Shown here in pieces: positions 17,601 through 25,992 of a stretch of 43,475 nucleotides of DNA (positions within the stretch are counted from its first letter, which is position 1; each line of letters begins with the position of its first letter). Both the position numbers and the translations under genes were made by a program. The notes under the pieces are model-generated. The model was not told the origin of the DNA. It worked only from the letters and a program-made list of their open reading frames with translations, and did not search any database. This DNA is from SFWF01 sp045638145 (GTDB lineage Bacteria; Bacillota; Clostridia; Oscillospirales; Acutalibacteraceae). Location: NCBI GenBank assembly GCA_045638145.1, contig JAZUAU010000008.1, forward strand, positions 1 to 43,475. Direction: 5' to 3'.

Positions 17601-18351
17601 CAAGGTATTCCTCGTAGGTGTTTTGGGTCAGCTCGTCGTCAAATTTAACATCTTCAATCTTAGTATTAAAGGTAGTGTGACGGCAATGATCTGACCAGTA
17701 TGTATCTATCATACGAATTTCGGTGATAGTGGGGTTTCTCTGCTCTGTCTTAAAATAATCCTGACAGAACTTGATATCATCGTTATCCATAGCTAGACCG
17801 TAGGATTTTACAAAATCTGCAAGTCCGTCTGCATTAAGGTCTAAAAATCCATCAAGCACCGCAACCTCGGTAGGAATATCGTACTTTGTAACAAGGGTTT
17901 CTGCCTTTTCAAGAGATGCTTCCCTTGATTCAACGGGGTTGATAACGTACTTTTTAACAGCGGCAATATCTTCCTCTGTAAGGTTGCCGTAAAGCACGTA
18001 AACCTTTGCAGTCTTGACTAAAGGACGCTCGCCCTGGCTGATAATCTGAATGCACTGTGCGGCAGAGTCTGCTCTCTGGTCGAACTGACCAGGAAGATAC
18101 TCGGTTGCAAAAACAACTGCGTCTTCGGCGTCCTCTACCTTTTCGGTTACGATATCAAGCTGAGGCTCGCTGAAAACCGTCTTTACAGAATAATCAAAAA
18201 GCTCCTTTTCAATATGCTCAACATCATAACGGTTTAAAAGGCGAAGACCCGTAAGGTTCTTTATCTGAAGGAAGGTACGAAGGTCGGACAGTACACCTGC
18301 CGCTTCGTTTGCAAGCTCCTTTTTCTTTTCAACATATATGCGATAAACCAT
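14656..18351 (-). CDS. purL: Phosphoribosylformylglycinamidine synthase, single-chain PurL-PurQ
   Basis: 1231 residues, the large clostridial form with glutaminase and synthetase in one chain. It converts FGAR to FGAM using ATP and glutamine. The synthetase part shows WSDHCRHTTF, FKNETHNHPTEIEPFGGAAT, GIGGAIRD-like and DFGAGGVSVAVGELADG motifs. The last ~260 residues are a class I glutamine amidotransferase: VLIPVFPGTNCEFDTA, VFIPGGFSGGDEPDGSG, the nucleophile Cys in GVCNGFQ, and the catalytic His in ISHGEGKF. aaggag precedes ATG 18351 and overlaps the end of purD. It is the last gene of the purine operon, with a terminator 3-44 nt after the stop. Confidence 0.96.
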   Translation of the reverse strand: MVYRIYVEKKKELANEAAGVLSDLRTFLQIKNLTGLRLLNRYDVEHIEKELFDYSVKTVFSEPQLDIVTEKVEDAEDAVVFATEYLPGQFDQRADSAAQCIQIISQGERPLVKTAKVYVLYGNLTEEDIAAVKKYVINPVESREASLEKAETLVTKYDIPTEVAVLDGFLDLNADGLADFVKSYGLAMDNDDIKFCQDYFKTEQRNPTITEIRMIDTYWSDHCRHTTFNTKIEDVKFDDELTQNTYEEYLDIRRKLGRTKPVTLMDIGTLAAKYLRSQGKLDKLDESEEINACTVKIKVNVEGEEQDWLLLFKNETHNHPTEIEPFGGAATCIGGAIRDPLSGRSYVYAAMRVTGAADPLRPLSETLEGKLPQRKIVTTAAAGYSSYGNQIGLATGQVDELFHDGYAAKRMEIGAVIAAAPAENVRRERPEDGDIVILLGGRTGRDGCGGATGSSKSHTVESLESCGAEVQKGNAPEERKLQRLFRNPEASRLIKRCNDFGAGGVSVAVGELADGLVIDLNAVPKKYDGLDGTELAISESQERMAVVVEAKDVDAFKALADKENLEATVVARVTEEARLVMNWNGKAICDISREFLNSNGAPKSIAVAATKPASYKKNIGDDFVKEYMALAENLNICSKRGLSERFDSTIGAGTVLMPFGGKHQQTPIQAMVHKVSVEKKDAKTCSLMSWGYNPYIAEKSPYHSAYLAVVESVSKLVASGAKFEDVYLTFQEYFERPRKEAARWGKPFAALLGAFKAQVELGIAAIGGKDSMSGSFEDLDVPPTLVSFAVTTEDIDNIISPEFKKADRKIVLLCPDYDENGLPVTESLLAIYDKVYELVKAGKCAAAYTPTFGGVAEAVMKMSFGNGIGFAFAENTDMKDIFGYNYGAFVLELTEDINVGKTLGITLAENVILYKDKAVDLTALQKTYEDKLEPVYSCNIAQGKGEIPVFSCNEKSTLAPAIKVAKPKVLIPVFPGTNCEFDTAKAMARAGAEPEIIVIKNLTSQGITESVEYFAKQLKEAQMVFIPGGFSGGDEPDGSGKFITAFFRNGDVKEQVNELLKNRDGLMCGVCNGFQAIIKLGLVPFGEIIDTDETCPTLTFNTIARHQSRIVRTRIASTKSPWLSACEVGEIYDVPISHGEGKFLADDETIKRLVANGQIATQYVDLDGNPTSDVRFNPNDSTCAIEGILSPDGRVFGKMGHSERWCDGLYKNVPGNYDIKMFQSAVNYFKL

Positions 18352-18362
18352 TTTATTACTCC

Positions 18363-19628
18363 TTAATTTAAAGCCTTTAAAGCTCTCTGTCCAATGTCAT
18401 GGCGGTAGAATGCGTTATCGAAGGTTACGTTATCTACCTCGACATAAGCCTTATTGATTGCTTCTTTCAAGGTGTCTGCAGTAGCAACTACACCAAGCAC
18501 ACGACCGCCTGCGGTAACAACCTTGCCGTCGGAAATTTTTGCGCCTGCAACATAAACCTCTGCCTTGCAGGTGTCGGCAATCTTGATTTCAAAGCCTGAA
18601 TCGTATTTTTGTGGGTAGCCCTTTGATGCCATAACAACACAGCAAGCTGCACCGTCACTGAATTTTACCTCTGTGTCTGCGAGTTTTTCCTCTGCTACCG
18701 CCTTCATAACGGTAAACAAATCACTTTCAAGAAGTGGCAATACAACTTGTGTTTCAGGATCACCGAAACGGCAGTTATATTCTATTACCTTTGGACCGTT
18801 CGGAGTAAGCATAAGTCCGAAATAGAGGCAACCCTTAAATCTTCTGCCTTCGGCATTCATAGCATTAACGGTAGGAATGAAAATCTTTTCCATACAAACC
18901 TTTGCTATCTCCTCGGTGTAATAGGGGTTGGGCGCGATTGTTCCCATACCGCCCGTATTAAGTCCCTCATCGTTATCAAGGGCACGCTTGTGGTCCATAG
19001 AGGAAACCATAGGAACTAAGGTTTTACCGTCGGTAAAGGAAAGCACAGAAACCTCCGGTCCGGTTAAGAACTCTTCGATTACAATATTACTTCCCGATTC
19101 GCCAAACACCTTGTCACCCATAATAGATTTTACGGCGTCGAACGCTTCTTCACGTGTAAAGCAGATAAGCACTCCCTTACCGAGGGCAAGCCCGTCTGCC
19201 TTAACAACGGTCGGAATCGGTGCGGTTTTAAGGTATTCGAGTGCGGCTTCCATATCCGAGAATACCTCGTATTCTGCGGTGGGGATTCCGTATTTCTTCA
19301 TAAGATTCTTTGAAAAGACCTTACTACCTTCGATTATAGCGGCGTTGGCTCGAGGTCCGAAGCAAGGGATGCCGATTTCCTCGAGCGCGTCTACACAGCC
19401 GAGCACAAGCGGATCGTCGGGTGCTACAACTGCAAAGTCGATAGCGTTATTCTTTGCAAATTCAACTATTGCGGGAATATCTTTTGCACCGATTGCAACA
19501 CACTCTGCATCGTCCTTCATTCCGCCGTTTCCGGGGAGAGCATAAATCTTTTCAATATCTTTATTTTCTTTTAATTTCTTTATGATGGCGTGTTCTCTTC
19601 CGCCGCCACCTACAACCATTAATTTCAA
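18363..19628 (-). CDS. purD: Phosphoribosylamine--glycine ligase
   Basis: 421 residues, normal for PurD. It joins phosphoribosylamine and glycine with ATP to make GAR. Motifs: VVGGGGREHAI at the N-terminus, the ATP-grasp region VVKADGLALGKGVLI, SMDHKRALDNDEGLNTGGMGT and EYNCRFGDPETQVVLP. The start is TTG at 19628, giving MKLMVVGGGG, which matches the family start (MKVLVVGGG); an ATG three codons in would cut into the first strand. It is 11 nt upstream of purL and part of the same transcript. Confidence 0.96.
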   Translation of the reverse strand: MKLMVVGGGGREHAIIKKLKENKDIEKIYALPGNGGMKDDAECVAIGAKDIPAIVEFAKNNAIDFAVVAPDDPLVLGCVDALEEIGIPCFGPRANAAIIEGSKVFSKNLMKKYGIPTAEYEVFSDMEAALEYLKTAPIPTVVKADGLALGKGVLICFTREEAFDAVKSIMGDKVFGESGSNIVIEEFLTGPEVSVLSFTDGKTLVPMVSSMDHKRALDNDEGLNTGGMGTIAPNPYYTEEIAKVCMEKIFIPTVNAMNAEGRRFKGCLYFGLMLTPNGPKVIEYNCRFGDPETQVVLPLLESDLFTVMKAVAEEKLADTEVKFSDGAACCVVMASKGYPQKYDSGFEIKIADTCKAEVYVAGAKISDGKVVTAGGRVLGVVATADTLKEAINKAYVEVDNVTFDNAFYRHDIGQRALKALN

Positions 19629-19657
19629 AGTGTTCAGTCCTTTATTAATAATTTAGA

Positions 19658-20842
19658 TTAGTGGTGGAAAAGACGCATTCCAGTAAACGCCATAGACATT
19701 CCGTACTTGTTGCAGCAGTTAATTACAACGTCGTCACGGATTGAGCCGCCCGGCTCTGCAATAAAGGAAACACCGCTCTTCTTTGCGCGTTCAATATTGT
19801 CGTCAAAGGGGAAGAAAGCATCCGAACCTAGTGCAACACCGGTAATGGTATCGAGATATGCTCGCTGCTCTTCAAGAGTGAAGCGCTCGGGCTGAACGGT
19901 AAAGTACTTCTGCCAATTTCCGTCTGCACAAACGTCTTCTTCGTTCTGGTTAATATAGCCGTCGATTACATTGTCACGATCGGGTCTGCCGAGGGTATCC
20001 TTGAAGGGAAGATTTAATACCTTGTCATGCTGACGAAGCTGCCAAGTGTCTGCCTTGCCGCCTGCAAGACGGGTACAGTGAACACGGGACTGCTGACCGG
20101 CACCTACACCGATAGCCTGTCCGTCGACTGCATAGCAAACCGAGTTGGACTGGGTGTATTTAAGTGTGATAAGAGCGATTATAAGGTCGCGAACTGCACT
20201 TTCGGGCATATCCTTGTTTTCGGTTACTATATTGCCGAGAAGCTCGCGATTAATCTTAAACTCGTTTCTTCCCTGCTCAAAGGTAATGCCGTAAACCTGC
20301 TTATGCTCGATTTCTGCAGGAATATAATTAGGGTCAATCTTAACGATATTGTAGCTTCCCTTTCTCTTGGATTTTAAAATCTCAAGAGCTTCAGGCTCGT
20401 AGCCGGGAGCGATAATGCCGTCTGAAACCTCACGTTGAATGAGCTTTGCGGTAGTAACGTCACAAACGTCGGAAAGAGCTACCCAGTCACCGAAGGAACA
20501 CATACGATCGGTACCGCGAGCTCTGGCATAAGCACATGCGAGAGGAGAATCATCAAGACCCTCGATATCATCAACAAAGCAAGCCTTTTTAAGCTTTTCG
20601 GGAAGCTTCGTACCGATTGCGGCAGAGGTGGGGCTTACGTGCTTAAAAGATGTTACTGCGGGCATTCCTAGAGCCTCTTTCAGCTCCTTAACAAGCTGCC
20701 AAGAGTTAAAGGCGTCAAGGAAATTGATAAAGCCGGGTCTGCCATTTAAAATCTCAATTGGAAGTTCGGAGCCATCGTGCATAAAGATTTTAGCAGGCTT
20801 CTGATTGGGGTTACAACCGTATTTAAGTTCGAATTCTTTCAT
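19658..20842 (-). CDS. purH: AICAR formyltransferase, stand-alone (PurH transformylase domain only)
   Basis: 394 residues, corresponding only to the transformylase half of bifunctional PurH. It transfers a formyl group from 10-formyl-THF to AICAR to make FAICAR. Hallmarks: SFKHVSPTSAAIG (catalytic Lys-His region), RARGTDRMCSFGDWVALSD, YTQSNSVCYA, GAGQQSRVHC and DAFFPFDDNIERA. The MGS-like IMP cyclohydrolase domain that normally precedes it is absent; that step is supplied by the next gene upstream (20858-21574). Aaggaaa before ATG 20842 supports the start. It lies 15 nt downstream of that cyclohydrolase gene. The sequence is intact and not a truncated PurH. Confidence 0.93.
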   Translation of the reverse strand: MKEFELKYGCNPNQKPAKIFMHDGSELPIEILNGRPGFINFLDAFNSWQLVKELKEALGMPAVTSFKHVSPTSAAIGTKLPEKLKKACFVDDIEGLDDSPLACAYARARGTDRMCSFGDWVALSDVCDVTTAKLIQREVSDGIIAPGYEPEALEILKSKRKGSYNIVKIDPNYIPAEIEHKQVYGITFEQGRNEFKINRELLGNIVTENKDMPESAVRDLIIALITLKYTQSNSVCYAVDGQAIGVGAGQQSRVHCTRLAGGKADTWQLRQHDKVLNLPFKDTLGRPDRDNVIDGYINQNEEDVCADGNWQKYFTVQPERFTLEEQRAYLDTITGVALGSDAFFPFDDNIERAKKSGVSFIAEPGGSIRDDVVINCCNKYGMSMAFTGMRLFHH

Positions 20843-20857
20843 TTTCCTTATCCCCTT

Positions 20858-21574
20858 TTATTTATTCTTATTAACAATTCTCGTCTCTGTCTCCCCGCTT
20901 TCAATATCGATATAGCGAACGAAGAGAGATACTTTATTATCTGCGTTTAGATTGGTCCAGATGAGGTCTGTAAGTTCATCTATTGATACGTCGGGGAGCT
21001 CTAAGGTCTTAGGCTCTCCCTCGAAGGAAGGAAGCGGATTTCCGTCGCAGTTATAGGTGTGGATAAACTTTGCAAAGCCTGCCTTGGGATTTGAATAAGC
21101 GTATGTAAATCTCTCGCAAGAGGAATCATCGCCCTCTGCCGACTTTAATATTGACATTGCGAAATTCATACCGTCGGCCTCTCTTCGGATAACACCCGAA
21201 ATACGGGGTGTGAAGTTCGGGCAATCGTCCTCAAACTCACGTGTACGAAGGGCCTGCTCGAAAGTCATCTGCTTGTCCATAAGCTCGTAAATTGTGTCGG
21301 TCTGGTCTCCGTTTGTAACGATGGTCTTGTTACCAAGTACACGAACGGGATAATAAATAATAAGATGAGGGTCGGTCATTTTGGACTCATCAAAAGCCTT
21401 TGTTCTCATAGCCTCACCCTCTGCTACGAAGACGCGGTTGCGGCTGTTTTCGCTTCTGCCCATAATGAAATAGGCGGTTACTGCCTTTTTAGAGTCGGCA
21501 CTTTTGCCAATTATAATTCCTCTGCCGTGATAAGCAAGAGAGTTAAGTTCGTTTTTGATAGTTTTAATTTCCAT
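20858..21574 (-). CDS. purO: IMP cyclohydrolase, PurO type
   Basis: 238 residues resembling the IMP cyclohydrolase family first known from archaea (PurO), an Ntn-hydrolase-like fold unrelated to the PurH cyclohydrolase domain. It closes FAICAR to IMP. Visible family features are NSLAYHGRGIIIGKS near the start, AYFIMGRSENSRNRVF, DPHLIIYYPVR and TNGDQTDTI. Its place directly before the stand-alone AICAR transformylase strongly supports the role, since the pair together replaces bifunctional PurH. The start is ATG 21574 with aggtgaggt upstream. No signal peptide. Some clostridial PurO-like proteins are known from annotation, so the combination is recognised but not typical. Confidence 0.88.
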   Translation of the reverse strand: MEIKTIKNELNSLAYHGRGIIIGKSADSKKAVTAYFIMGRSENSRNRVFVAEGEAMRTKAFDESKMTDPHLIIYYPVRVLGNKTIVTNGDQTDTIYELMDKQMTFEQALRTREFEDDCPNFTPRISGVIRREADGMNFAMSILKSAEGDDSSCERFTYAYSNPKAGFAKFIHTYNCDGNPLPSFEGEPKTLELPDVSIDELTDLIWTNLNADNKVSLFVRYIDIESGETETRIVNKNK

Positions 21575-21584
21575 TTACTTTACC

Positions 21585-22184
21585 TCACCTTTTTTCAGAT
21601 AACTCAAAGGATAAAAGCTCGGTGGCTTCGGGTAAAATCTTCCACTCTGCCTCTTCCATAACTCGTTTTTGTAAAATTTCGGGAGTGTCGCCCTCTTTAA
21701 TCTCAACCGCCTTTTGTAATATAATTTTTCCTCCGTCGGGAATCTCATTTACAAAGTGAACGGTAGCACCTGTTACCTTTACGCCATAGCTAAGTGCCGC
21801 TTCGTGAACGTGAAGTCCGTAAAAACCTTCTCCGCAAAAGCTAGGTATAAGCGACGGATGAACGTTTATAATACGGTTTTCGAAATGCTTTGTAAAGTTA
21901 GCGGAAAGAATACACATAAATCCCGCAAGCACAATAAGGTCTATTCCCTCCGAGTCAAGTTTTGCGATAAGCTCGGCTTCAAAGTTAGGATTGCCCTTTT
22001 TCTCAATAACCACAGTAGCTATATCTGCTTTTTTTGCTCTTTCAAGAGCATATGCATCTGGCTTGTTTGATATAACAAGCTTAATTTCTCCGCTTTTAAT
22101 AACACCTGACTCTTCGGCATCGATTAGCGCCTGAAGATTTGTTCCGCCGCCTGAAACCAGCACGGCAATTCGGGTTTTTGACAT
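21585..22184 (-). CDS. purN: Phosphoribosylglycinamide formyltransferase (folate-dependent)
   Basis: 199 residues, normal PurN size. It uses 10-formyl-THF to formylate GAR. The N-terminus AVLVSGGGTNLQALIDA is the phosphate-binding loop. LAGFMCILSANFTKHF, RIINVHPSLIPSF (catalytic Asn and His) and GATVHFVNEIPDGGKII (containing the family Asp region) are all present. ATG 22184 follows ggtgg. It lies 10 nt before purO in the operon. Confidence 0.96.
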   Translation of the reverse strand: MSKTRIAVLVSGGGTNLQALIDAEESGVIKSGEIKLVISNKPDAYALERAKKADIATVVIEKKGNPNFEAELIAKLDSEGIDLIVLAGFMCILSANFTKHFENRIINVHPSLIPSFCGEGFYGLHVHEAALSYGVKVTGATVHFVNEIPDGGKIILQKAVEIKEGDTPEILQKRVMEEAEWKILPEATELLSFELSEKR

Positions 22185-22209
22185 AAATTACACCACCGAA
22201 AATTCTTAA

Positions 22210-23253
22210 TTATTCTAGGATAACGCCCTCGTCGGACTTAACGATTTCGCCGAGAAGATAAGCTGTCTCGCCGTTAACATTAAGAATTTCAAGTGCCTTA
22301 TCAGCATCTTCAGCCTTTACAACAACGCTCATACCAACGCCCATATTGAAGGTGTTGTACATATCGCGTTCGGGGATATTTCCTACCTTTGCGATAAGAG
22401 AGAAAATAGGAAGAACGCGAACGTCGCTCTTCTTGATTTTTGCCGAATAACCCTCGGGAAGACTTCTCGGAATATTCTCATAGAAACCGCCGCCAGTAAT
22501 GTGAGATACAGCCTTAACATCTATCTCTTTCATTAAAGCAAGCATAGATTTAACGTAAATCTTTGTGGGGGTAAGAAGCGTTTCGCCAAGGGTCTTACCG
22601 CCAAGTTCATCCTTATATGCGCCAAGGTCTGCCGATTCAATGTCGAAAACCTTACGAACGAGAGAGAAACCGTTTGAATGAACGCCTGTGGACGCAAGTG
22701 CGATTATAACATCGCCCTCGGCAACCTTGTTTTTATCAAGAATCTTGGACTTATCAACGATACCGGTGCAGTAGCCTGCGAGGTCGTAATCATCCTCGGG
22801 CATGAGACCGGGGTGCTCTGCAGTTTCGCCGCCGATAAGGGCGCAACCCGCCTGAACGCAGCCCTCTGCTACACCGCCAACGATAGCGGCAATTCTTTCG
22901 GGATAGTTCTTTCCGCAAGCAATATAGTCAAGGAAGAAAAGCGGCTTTGCACCGCAACATATAATGTCGTTAACGCACATTGCAACTGCGTCAATGCCAA
23001 TGGTATCGTGCTTATCAAGAAGCTGTGCAAGCTTAACCTTTGTGCCGCATCCGTCGGTACCTGCAACAAGTACGGGCTCCTTGATTCCGTCGAGATTCAG
23101 ACCGAAGCAACCGCCGAAGCCACCTACGTCGTCAAGACAGCCCTCGTTTTTGGTGCGTGCAATATGTTTTTTCATAAGCTCTACAGATTTGTAGCCTGCG
23201 GTAATATCAACGCCTGCTGCAGCATAGCTATCAGATTTAGATTTATTATGCAT
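22210..23253 (-). CDS. purM: Phosphoribosylformylglycinamidine cyclo-ligase (AIR synthase)
   Basis: 347 residues. It converts FGAM to AIR with ATP. Motifs: YAAAGVDITAGYKSVELMK at the start, GGFGGCFGL, VAGTDGCGTKVKLA, DAVAMCVNDIICCGAKPLFFLDYIACGK, GGETAEHPG and HITGGGFYENIPR. ATG 23253 is chosen rather than the longer ATG at 23289, because ggaaaggaataagaact lies just before it and the family begins at this point. Its start is 5 nt from the purF stop. Confidence 0.96.
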   Translation of the reverse strand: MHNKSKSDSYAAAGVDITAGYKSVELMKKHIARTKNEGCLDDVGGFGGCFGLNLDGIKEPVLVAGTDGCGTKVKLAQLLDKHDTIGIDAVAMCVNDIICCGAKPLFFLDYIACGKNYPERIAAIVGGVAEGCVQAGCALIGGETAEHPGLMPEDDYDLAGYCTGIVDKSKILDKNKVAEGDVIIALASTGVHSNGFSLVRKVFDIESADLGAYKDELGGKTLGETLLTPTKIYVKSMLALMKEIDVKAVSHITGGGFYENIPRSLPEGYSAKIKKSDVRVLPIFSLIAKVGNIPERDMYNTFNMGVGMSVVVKAEDADKALEILNVNGETAYLLGEIVKSDEGVILE

Positions 23254-23258
23254 AGTTC

Positions 23259-24683
23259 TTATTCCTTTCCATTCCAACAATAGGTGCAAAGATTCTCAGG
23301 GGGGATTCCGATCGCTTCTATAATGCCCTGTAACGACTGAAATTCTAACGACGCAAAGTGAAGCTCATTGCAGATATGCTCCCTGAGCTTCTTTCCCCTT
23401 TCGGTATCGGGGTCCGAGTACTCGTCAATATGTTTAAAGCCCTCCTCGCCCTCAAGCTCGAAAATTGTTCTGCGGGCAATTAGCTCCATATCACTTGTCG
23501 CTCTTGTAAAATTTAGATATTTACATCCGAACATTATAGGCGGGCAAGCCGAGCGGATATGTACGCTCTTTGCTCCGTTATCATAAAGAAAATCAACCGT
23601 TTCCTTAAGCTGGGTGCCGCGTACTATCGAATCGTCTACAAAGAGAAGGTTCTTGTCCTGGATGAGCTCGTGGACAGGAATCTGCTTCATTCGGGCAACA
23701 CGGTTTCTCTCCTTCTGATTGGTCGGAGTAAAACTTCGAGACCAAGTGGGTGTATATTTAATAAAGGCGCGGGCAAACTGAACGCCGCTTGTGTGGGCGT
23801 ACCCGATTGCATGGGGCGTTCCCGAATCGGGTACGCCACCGACATAATCAATATTTGATGCAATTCCGCTGTCTAAATCGCGCTTTGCCATAATATTACC
23901 ATTGCGATATCTCATCACCTCAACATTGACACCCTCATAGCTAGAGGTTGAATATCCGTAATAGCTCCAGAGGAAGGCGCATATCTTCATCTTTTCACCG
24001 GGAGCAGCAAGCTGAATCATGCGATCTGCCTGAATTTCAACAATCTCACCGGGACCAAGTTCCTTAAGCATATCGTAGCCAAGCTTCGTAAAGGCAAAGG
24101 GCTCAAAGGATACGCAGTGTCCATCTTCCCTTTTACCTACGCTAATCGGTATTCTACCAAGCTTGTCACGAGCCGCGATAATGCTTCCGTTGTCACGAAG
24201 GATGAGGATTGATGCGGTGCCGTCTATCTCGCTCTGTGCGAACTTAATGCCCTCACATATAGTGCATTTCTGATTGATAAGCGCTCCGACAAGCTCGGTT
24301 CCGTTTACCTTGCCGCCTGTCATAGCGCCGAAATGTCCTATATTGTGCGAAAGATAGCGTTCTATAAGCTCATCGGCATTGTTTATTCTGCCGATTACGC
24401 AGATTGCATATGTACCGTGTTTAGAACGAATAAGGAGCGGCTGTGGATCGTAGTCGCTTATACAGCCGATCGCCGCCGTTCCCTTCATTTCGTCAAATAC
24501 ATCCTCAAACTTTGTACGGAAGGGTGAGTTCTGAATATTATGGATTTCACGCTGAAGACCGACTTCGCCGTCGAAGGCGGCCATACCTGCTCTGCGTGTT
24601 CCTAAATGAGAATGGTAGTCTGTTCCGAAGAAAACGTCAGAAACGGCATCCTCGTGACAAACTGCTCCGAAAAATCCACCCAT
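23259..24683 (-). CDS. purF: Amidophosphoribosyltransferase, Cys-less variant
   Basis: 474 residues. It commits PRPP to purines by making phosphoribosylamine. The class II glutaminase fold is seen (DYHSHLGTRRAGM and GRINNADELIERY) and the phosphoribosyltransferase loop LLFVDDSIVRGTQLKE is intact. The four cysteines that bind the [4Fe-4S] cluster in the Bacillus-type enzyme appear conserved (MKICAF, FGCKY, and CTYC at the C-terminus). The N-terminus is MGGFFGAV rather than propeptide-CGVFG: the residue where the Ntn nucleophile Cys should be is Gly, so glutaminase chemistry should be lost or changed. Such variants may use free ammonia or another amidotransferase (inference). It is the only purF in the operon. 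Confidence 0.92.
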   Translation of the reverse strand: MGGFFGAVCHEDAVSDVFFGTDYHSHLGTRRAGMAAFDGEVGLQREIHNIQNSPFRTKFEDVFDEMKGTAAIGCISDYDPQPLLIRSKHGTYAICVIGRINNADELIERYLSHNIGHFGAMTGGKVNGTELVGALINQKCTICEGIKFAQSEIDGTASILILRDNGSIIAARDKLGRIPISVGKREDGHCVSFEPFAFTKLGYDMLKELGPGEIVEIQADRMIQLAAPGEKMKICAFLWSYYGYSTSSYEGVNVEVMRYRNGNIMAKRDLDSGIASNIDYVGGVPDSGTPHAIGYAHTSGVQFARAFIKYTPTWSRSFTPTNQKERNRVARMKQIPVHELIQDKNLLFVDDSIVRGTQLKETVDFLYDNGAKSVHIRSACPPIMFGCKYLNFTRATSDMELIARRTIFELEGEEGFKHIDEYSDPDTERGKKLREHICNELHFASLEFQSLQGIIEAIGIPPENLCTYCWNGKE

Positions 24684-24722
24684 AGTTTACTCCTTGTAGG
24701 ATATAGTAATTTTAAAATTAAA

Positions 24723-25409
24723 TTATGCAAAGAAAAGCTTTGAAAGTGTCATTGGGTCGATGTACTCGCCGTTTTTGTAAACGCGCATATTACCCGAAGC
24801 AATTTCGTCGATAAGCATTACCTTGCCATCTGTGTCATAACCGAACTCAAACTTAATATCATAAAGAACGAGCCCCTTCTCGAGAAGGTCGTCTGCAACG
24901 ATTTTGGTAATCTGCTGGGTCATAAGCTTGATATCGTCGTACTGCTCTGCAGTCATAACTCCGAGGTCTACAAGACCGTCCTTCGTTACGAGCGGAACGC
25001 CCTTTTCATCGTTCTTAAAGGTTGTTTCAACGTATGCGGGAAGGTCTGCAGCCTCTTCGATATAATCGCTGTAACGACGGTAGAAGCTTCCTACTGCCTT
25101 ATGACGGCAGATAACCTCAAGTCCCTTACCAAAGGGCTTCGCGGGAAGCACTTCCATGGTAGTCTTGTCGAGGTCAGCGCTTACATAGTGGGTCTTGATA
25201 CCCGCAGCATTAACCTTTTCAAAGAAATAGATAGACATACGAAGGTTTACGTCGCCAACGCCGTCAATAGTAAGACCAACGCTGTTCTCGCCGGGATCGA
25301 ACACGCCGTCTTTACCGGTGCAATCGTCCTTAAAGAGAAGCTCATAGTTTCCGTTTTCGAGCGCGTAAACATCCTTGGTTTTTCCTCTGTAAACAAATTT
25401 CTTTTCCAT
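24723..25409 (-). CDS. purC: SAICAR synthetase
   Basis: 228 residues. It joins CAIR and aspartate with ATP to make SAICAR. Typical features: YRGKTKDVYALENGNYEL (the KTKD motif), LRMSIYFFEKVNAAGIKTHYV, VICRHKAVGSFYRRY, YDIKFEFGYD and LIDEIASGNMRVY. ATG 25409 follows gaaggagtattaaaa. It is the second gene of the operon. A 39-nt gap separates it from purF. Length is slightly short but complete. Confidence 0.96.
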   Translation of the reverse strand: MEKKFVYRGKTKDVYALENGNYELLFKDDCTGKDGVFDPGENSVGLTIDGVGDVNLRMSIYFFEKVNAAGIKTHYVSADLDKTTMEVLPAKPFGKGLEVICRHKAVGSFYRRYSDYIEEAADLPAYVETTFKNDEKGVPLVTKDGLVDLGVMTAEQYDDIKLMTQQITKIVADDLLEKGLVLYDIKFEFGYDTDGKVMLIDEIASGNMRVYKNGEYIDPMTLSKLFFA

Positions 25410-25435
25410 TTTTAATACTCCTTCGAATAATGAAT

Positions 25436-25933
25436 TTATAAATTATTAAGCTTTTCAAGAACTGCAGCATCCTTTTCGAGGACGGCGTCAGCATCTTTAG
25501 CTCTTTTAGCATCCAGCCTTTCAGCAAGAGCCGAGTCTTCAATGCCGAGCATCTGAATTGCGAGAAGAGCGGCATTTGCTCCGCCGTTTACGGCAACCGT
25601 TGCAACGGGGATGCCTGTGGGCATCTGAACGGTCGAAAGAAGGGCATCCATACCGTCGAAAACAGATGATTTGCAGGGTATTCCAATAACGGGAAGGGTG
25701 GTATTCGCGGCAATAACACCTGCAAGATGTGCAGCCATACCCGCGGCGGCGATAATTACACCGAAGCCGTTCTTTCTGGCATTAACACTAAAGTCACGTG
25801 CTTCTACCGGTGTTCTGTGTGCCGAGTAAATATGAACCTCATAAGGAGCCGAGAAACTGTCAAGTACATCGGTGGCTTTTTTAATAATCGGCAGGTCCGA
25901 ATCGCTACCCATTACTATTCCGACTTTTTTCAT
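25436..25933 (-). CDS. purE: N5-carboxyaminoimidazole ribonucleotide mutase
   Basis: 165 residues, class I PurE. It converts N5-CAIR to CAIR. The N-terminus has GIVMGSDSDLPIIKKA, followed by EVHIYSAHRTPVEA (catalytic His), IAAAGMAAHLAGVIAANT and PVIGIPCKSS. ATG 25933 is chosen, as ggaggat lies just before it; longer reading frames run back into the riboswitch. Its partner purK (N5-CAIR synthetase) is not in the window. It is the first gene of the operon and under the ZTP riboswitch. Confidence 0.96.
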   Translation of the reverse strand: MKKVGIVMGSDSDLPIIKKATDVLDSFSAPYEVHIYSAHRTPVEARDFSVNARKNGFGVIIAAAGMAAHLAGVIAANTTLPVIGIPCKSSVFDGMDALLSTVQMPTGIPVATVAVNGGANAALLAIQMLGIEDSALAERLDAKRAKDADAVLEKDAAVLEKLNNL

Positions 25934-25948
25934 AAAACATCCTCCAAT

Positions 25949-25992
25949 CAAAAAAGGGCAAAACAACCCCATTCCTTCGAGTTGTATTGCCC
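25949..25992 (-). terminator. Attenuator terminator of the ZTP riboswitch
   Basis: Minus strand: GGGCAATACAAC pairs with GTTGTTTTGCCC with one mismatch, then TTTTTT. Its 5' arm begins with the GGGCA of the aptamer's conserved 3' motif, so aptamer and terminator compete for the same bases. Confidence 0.9.
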
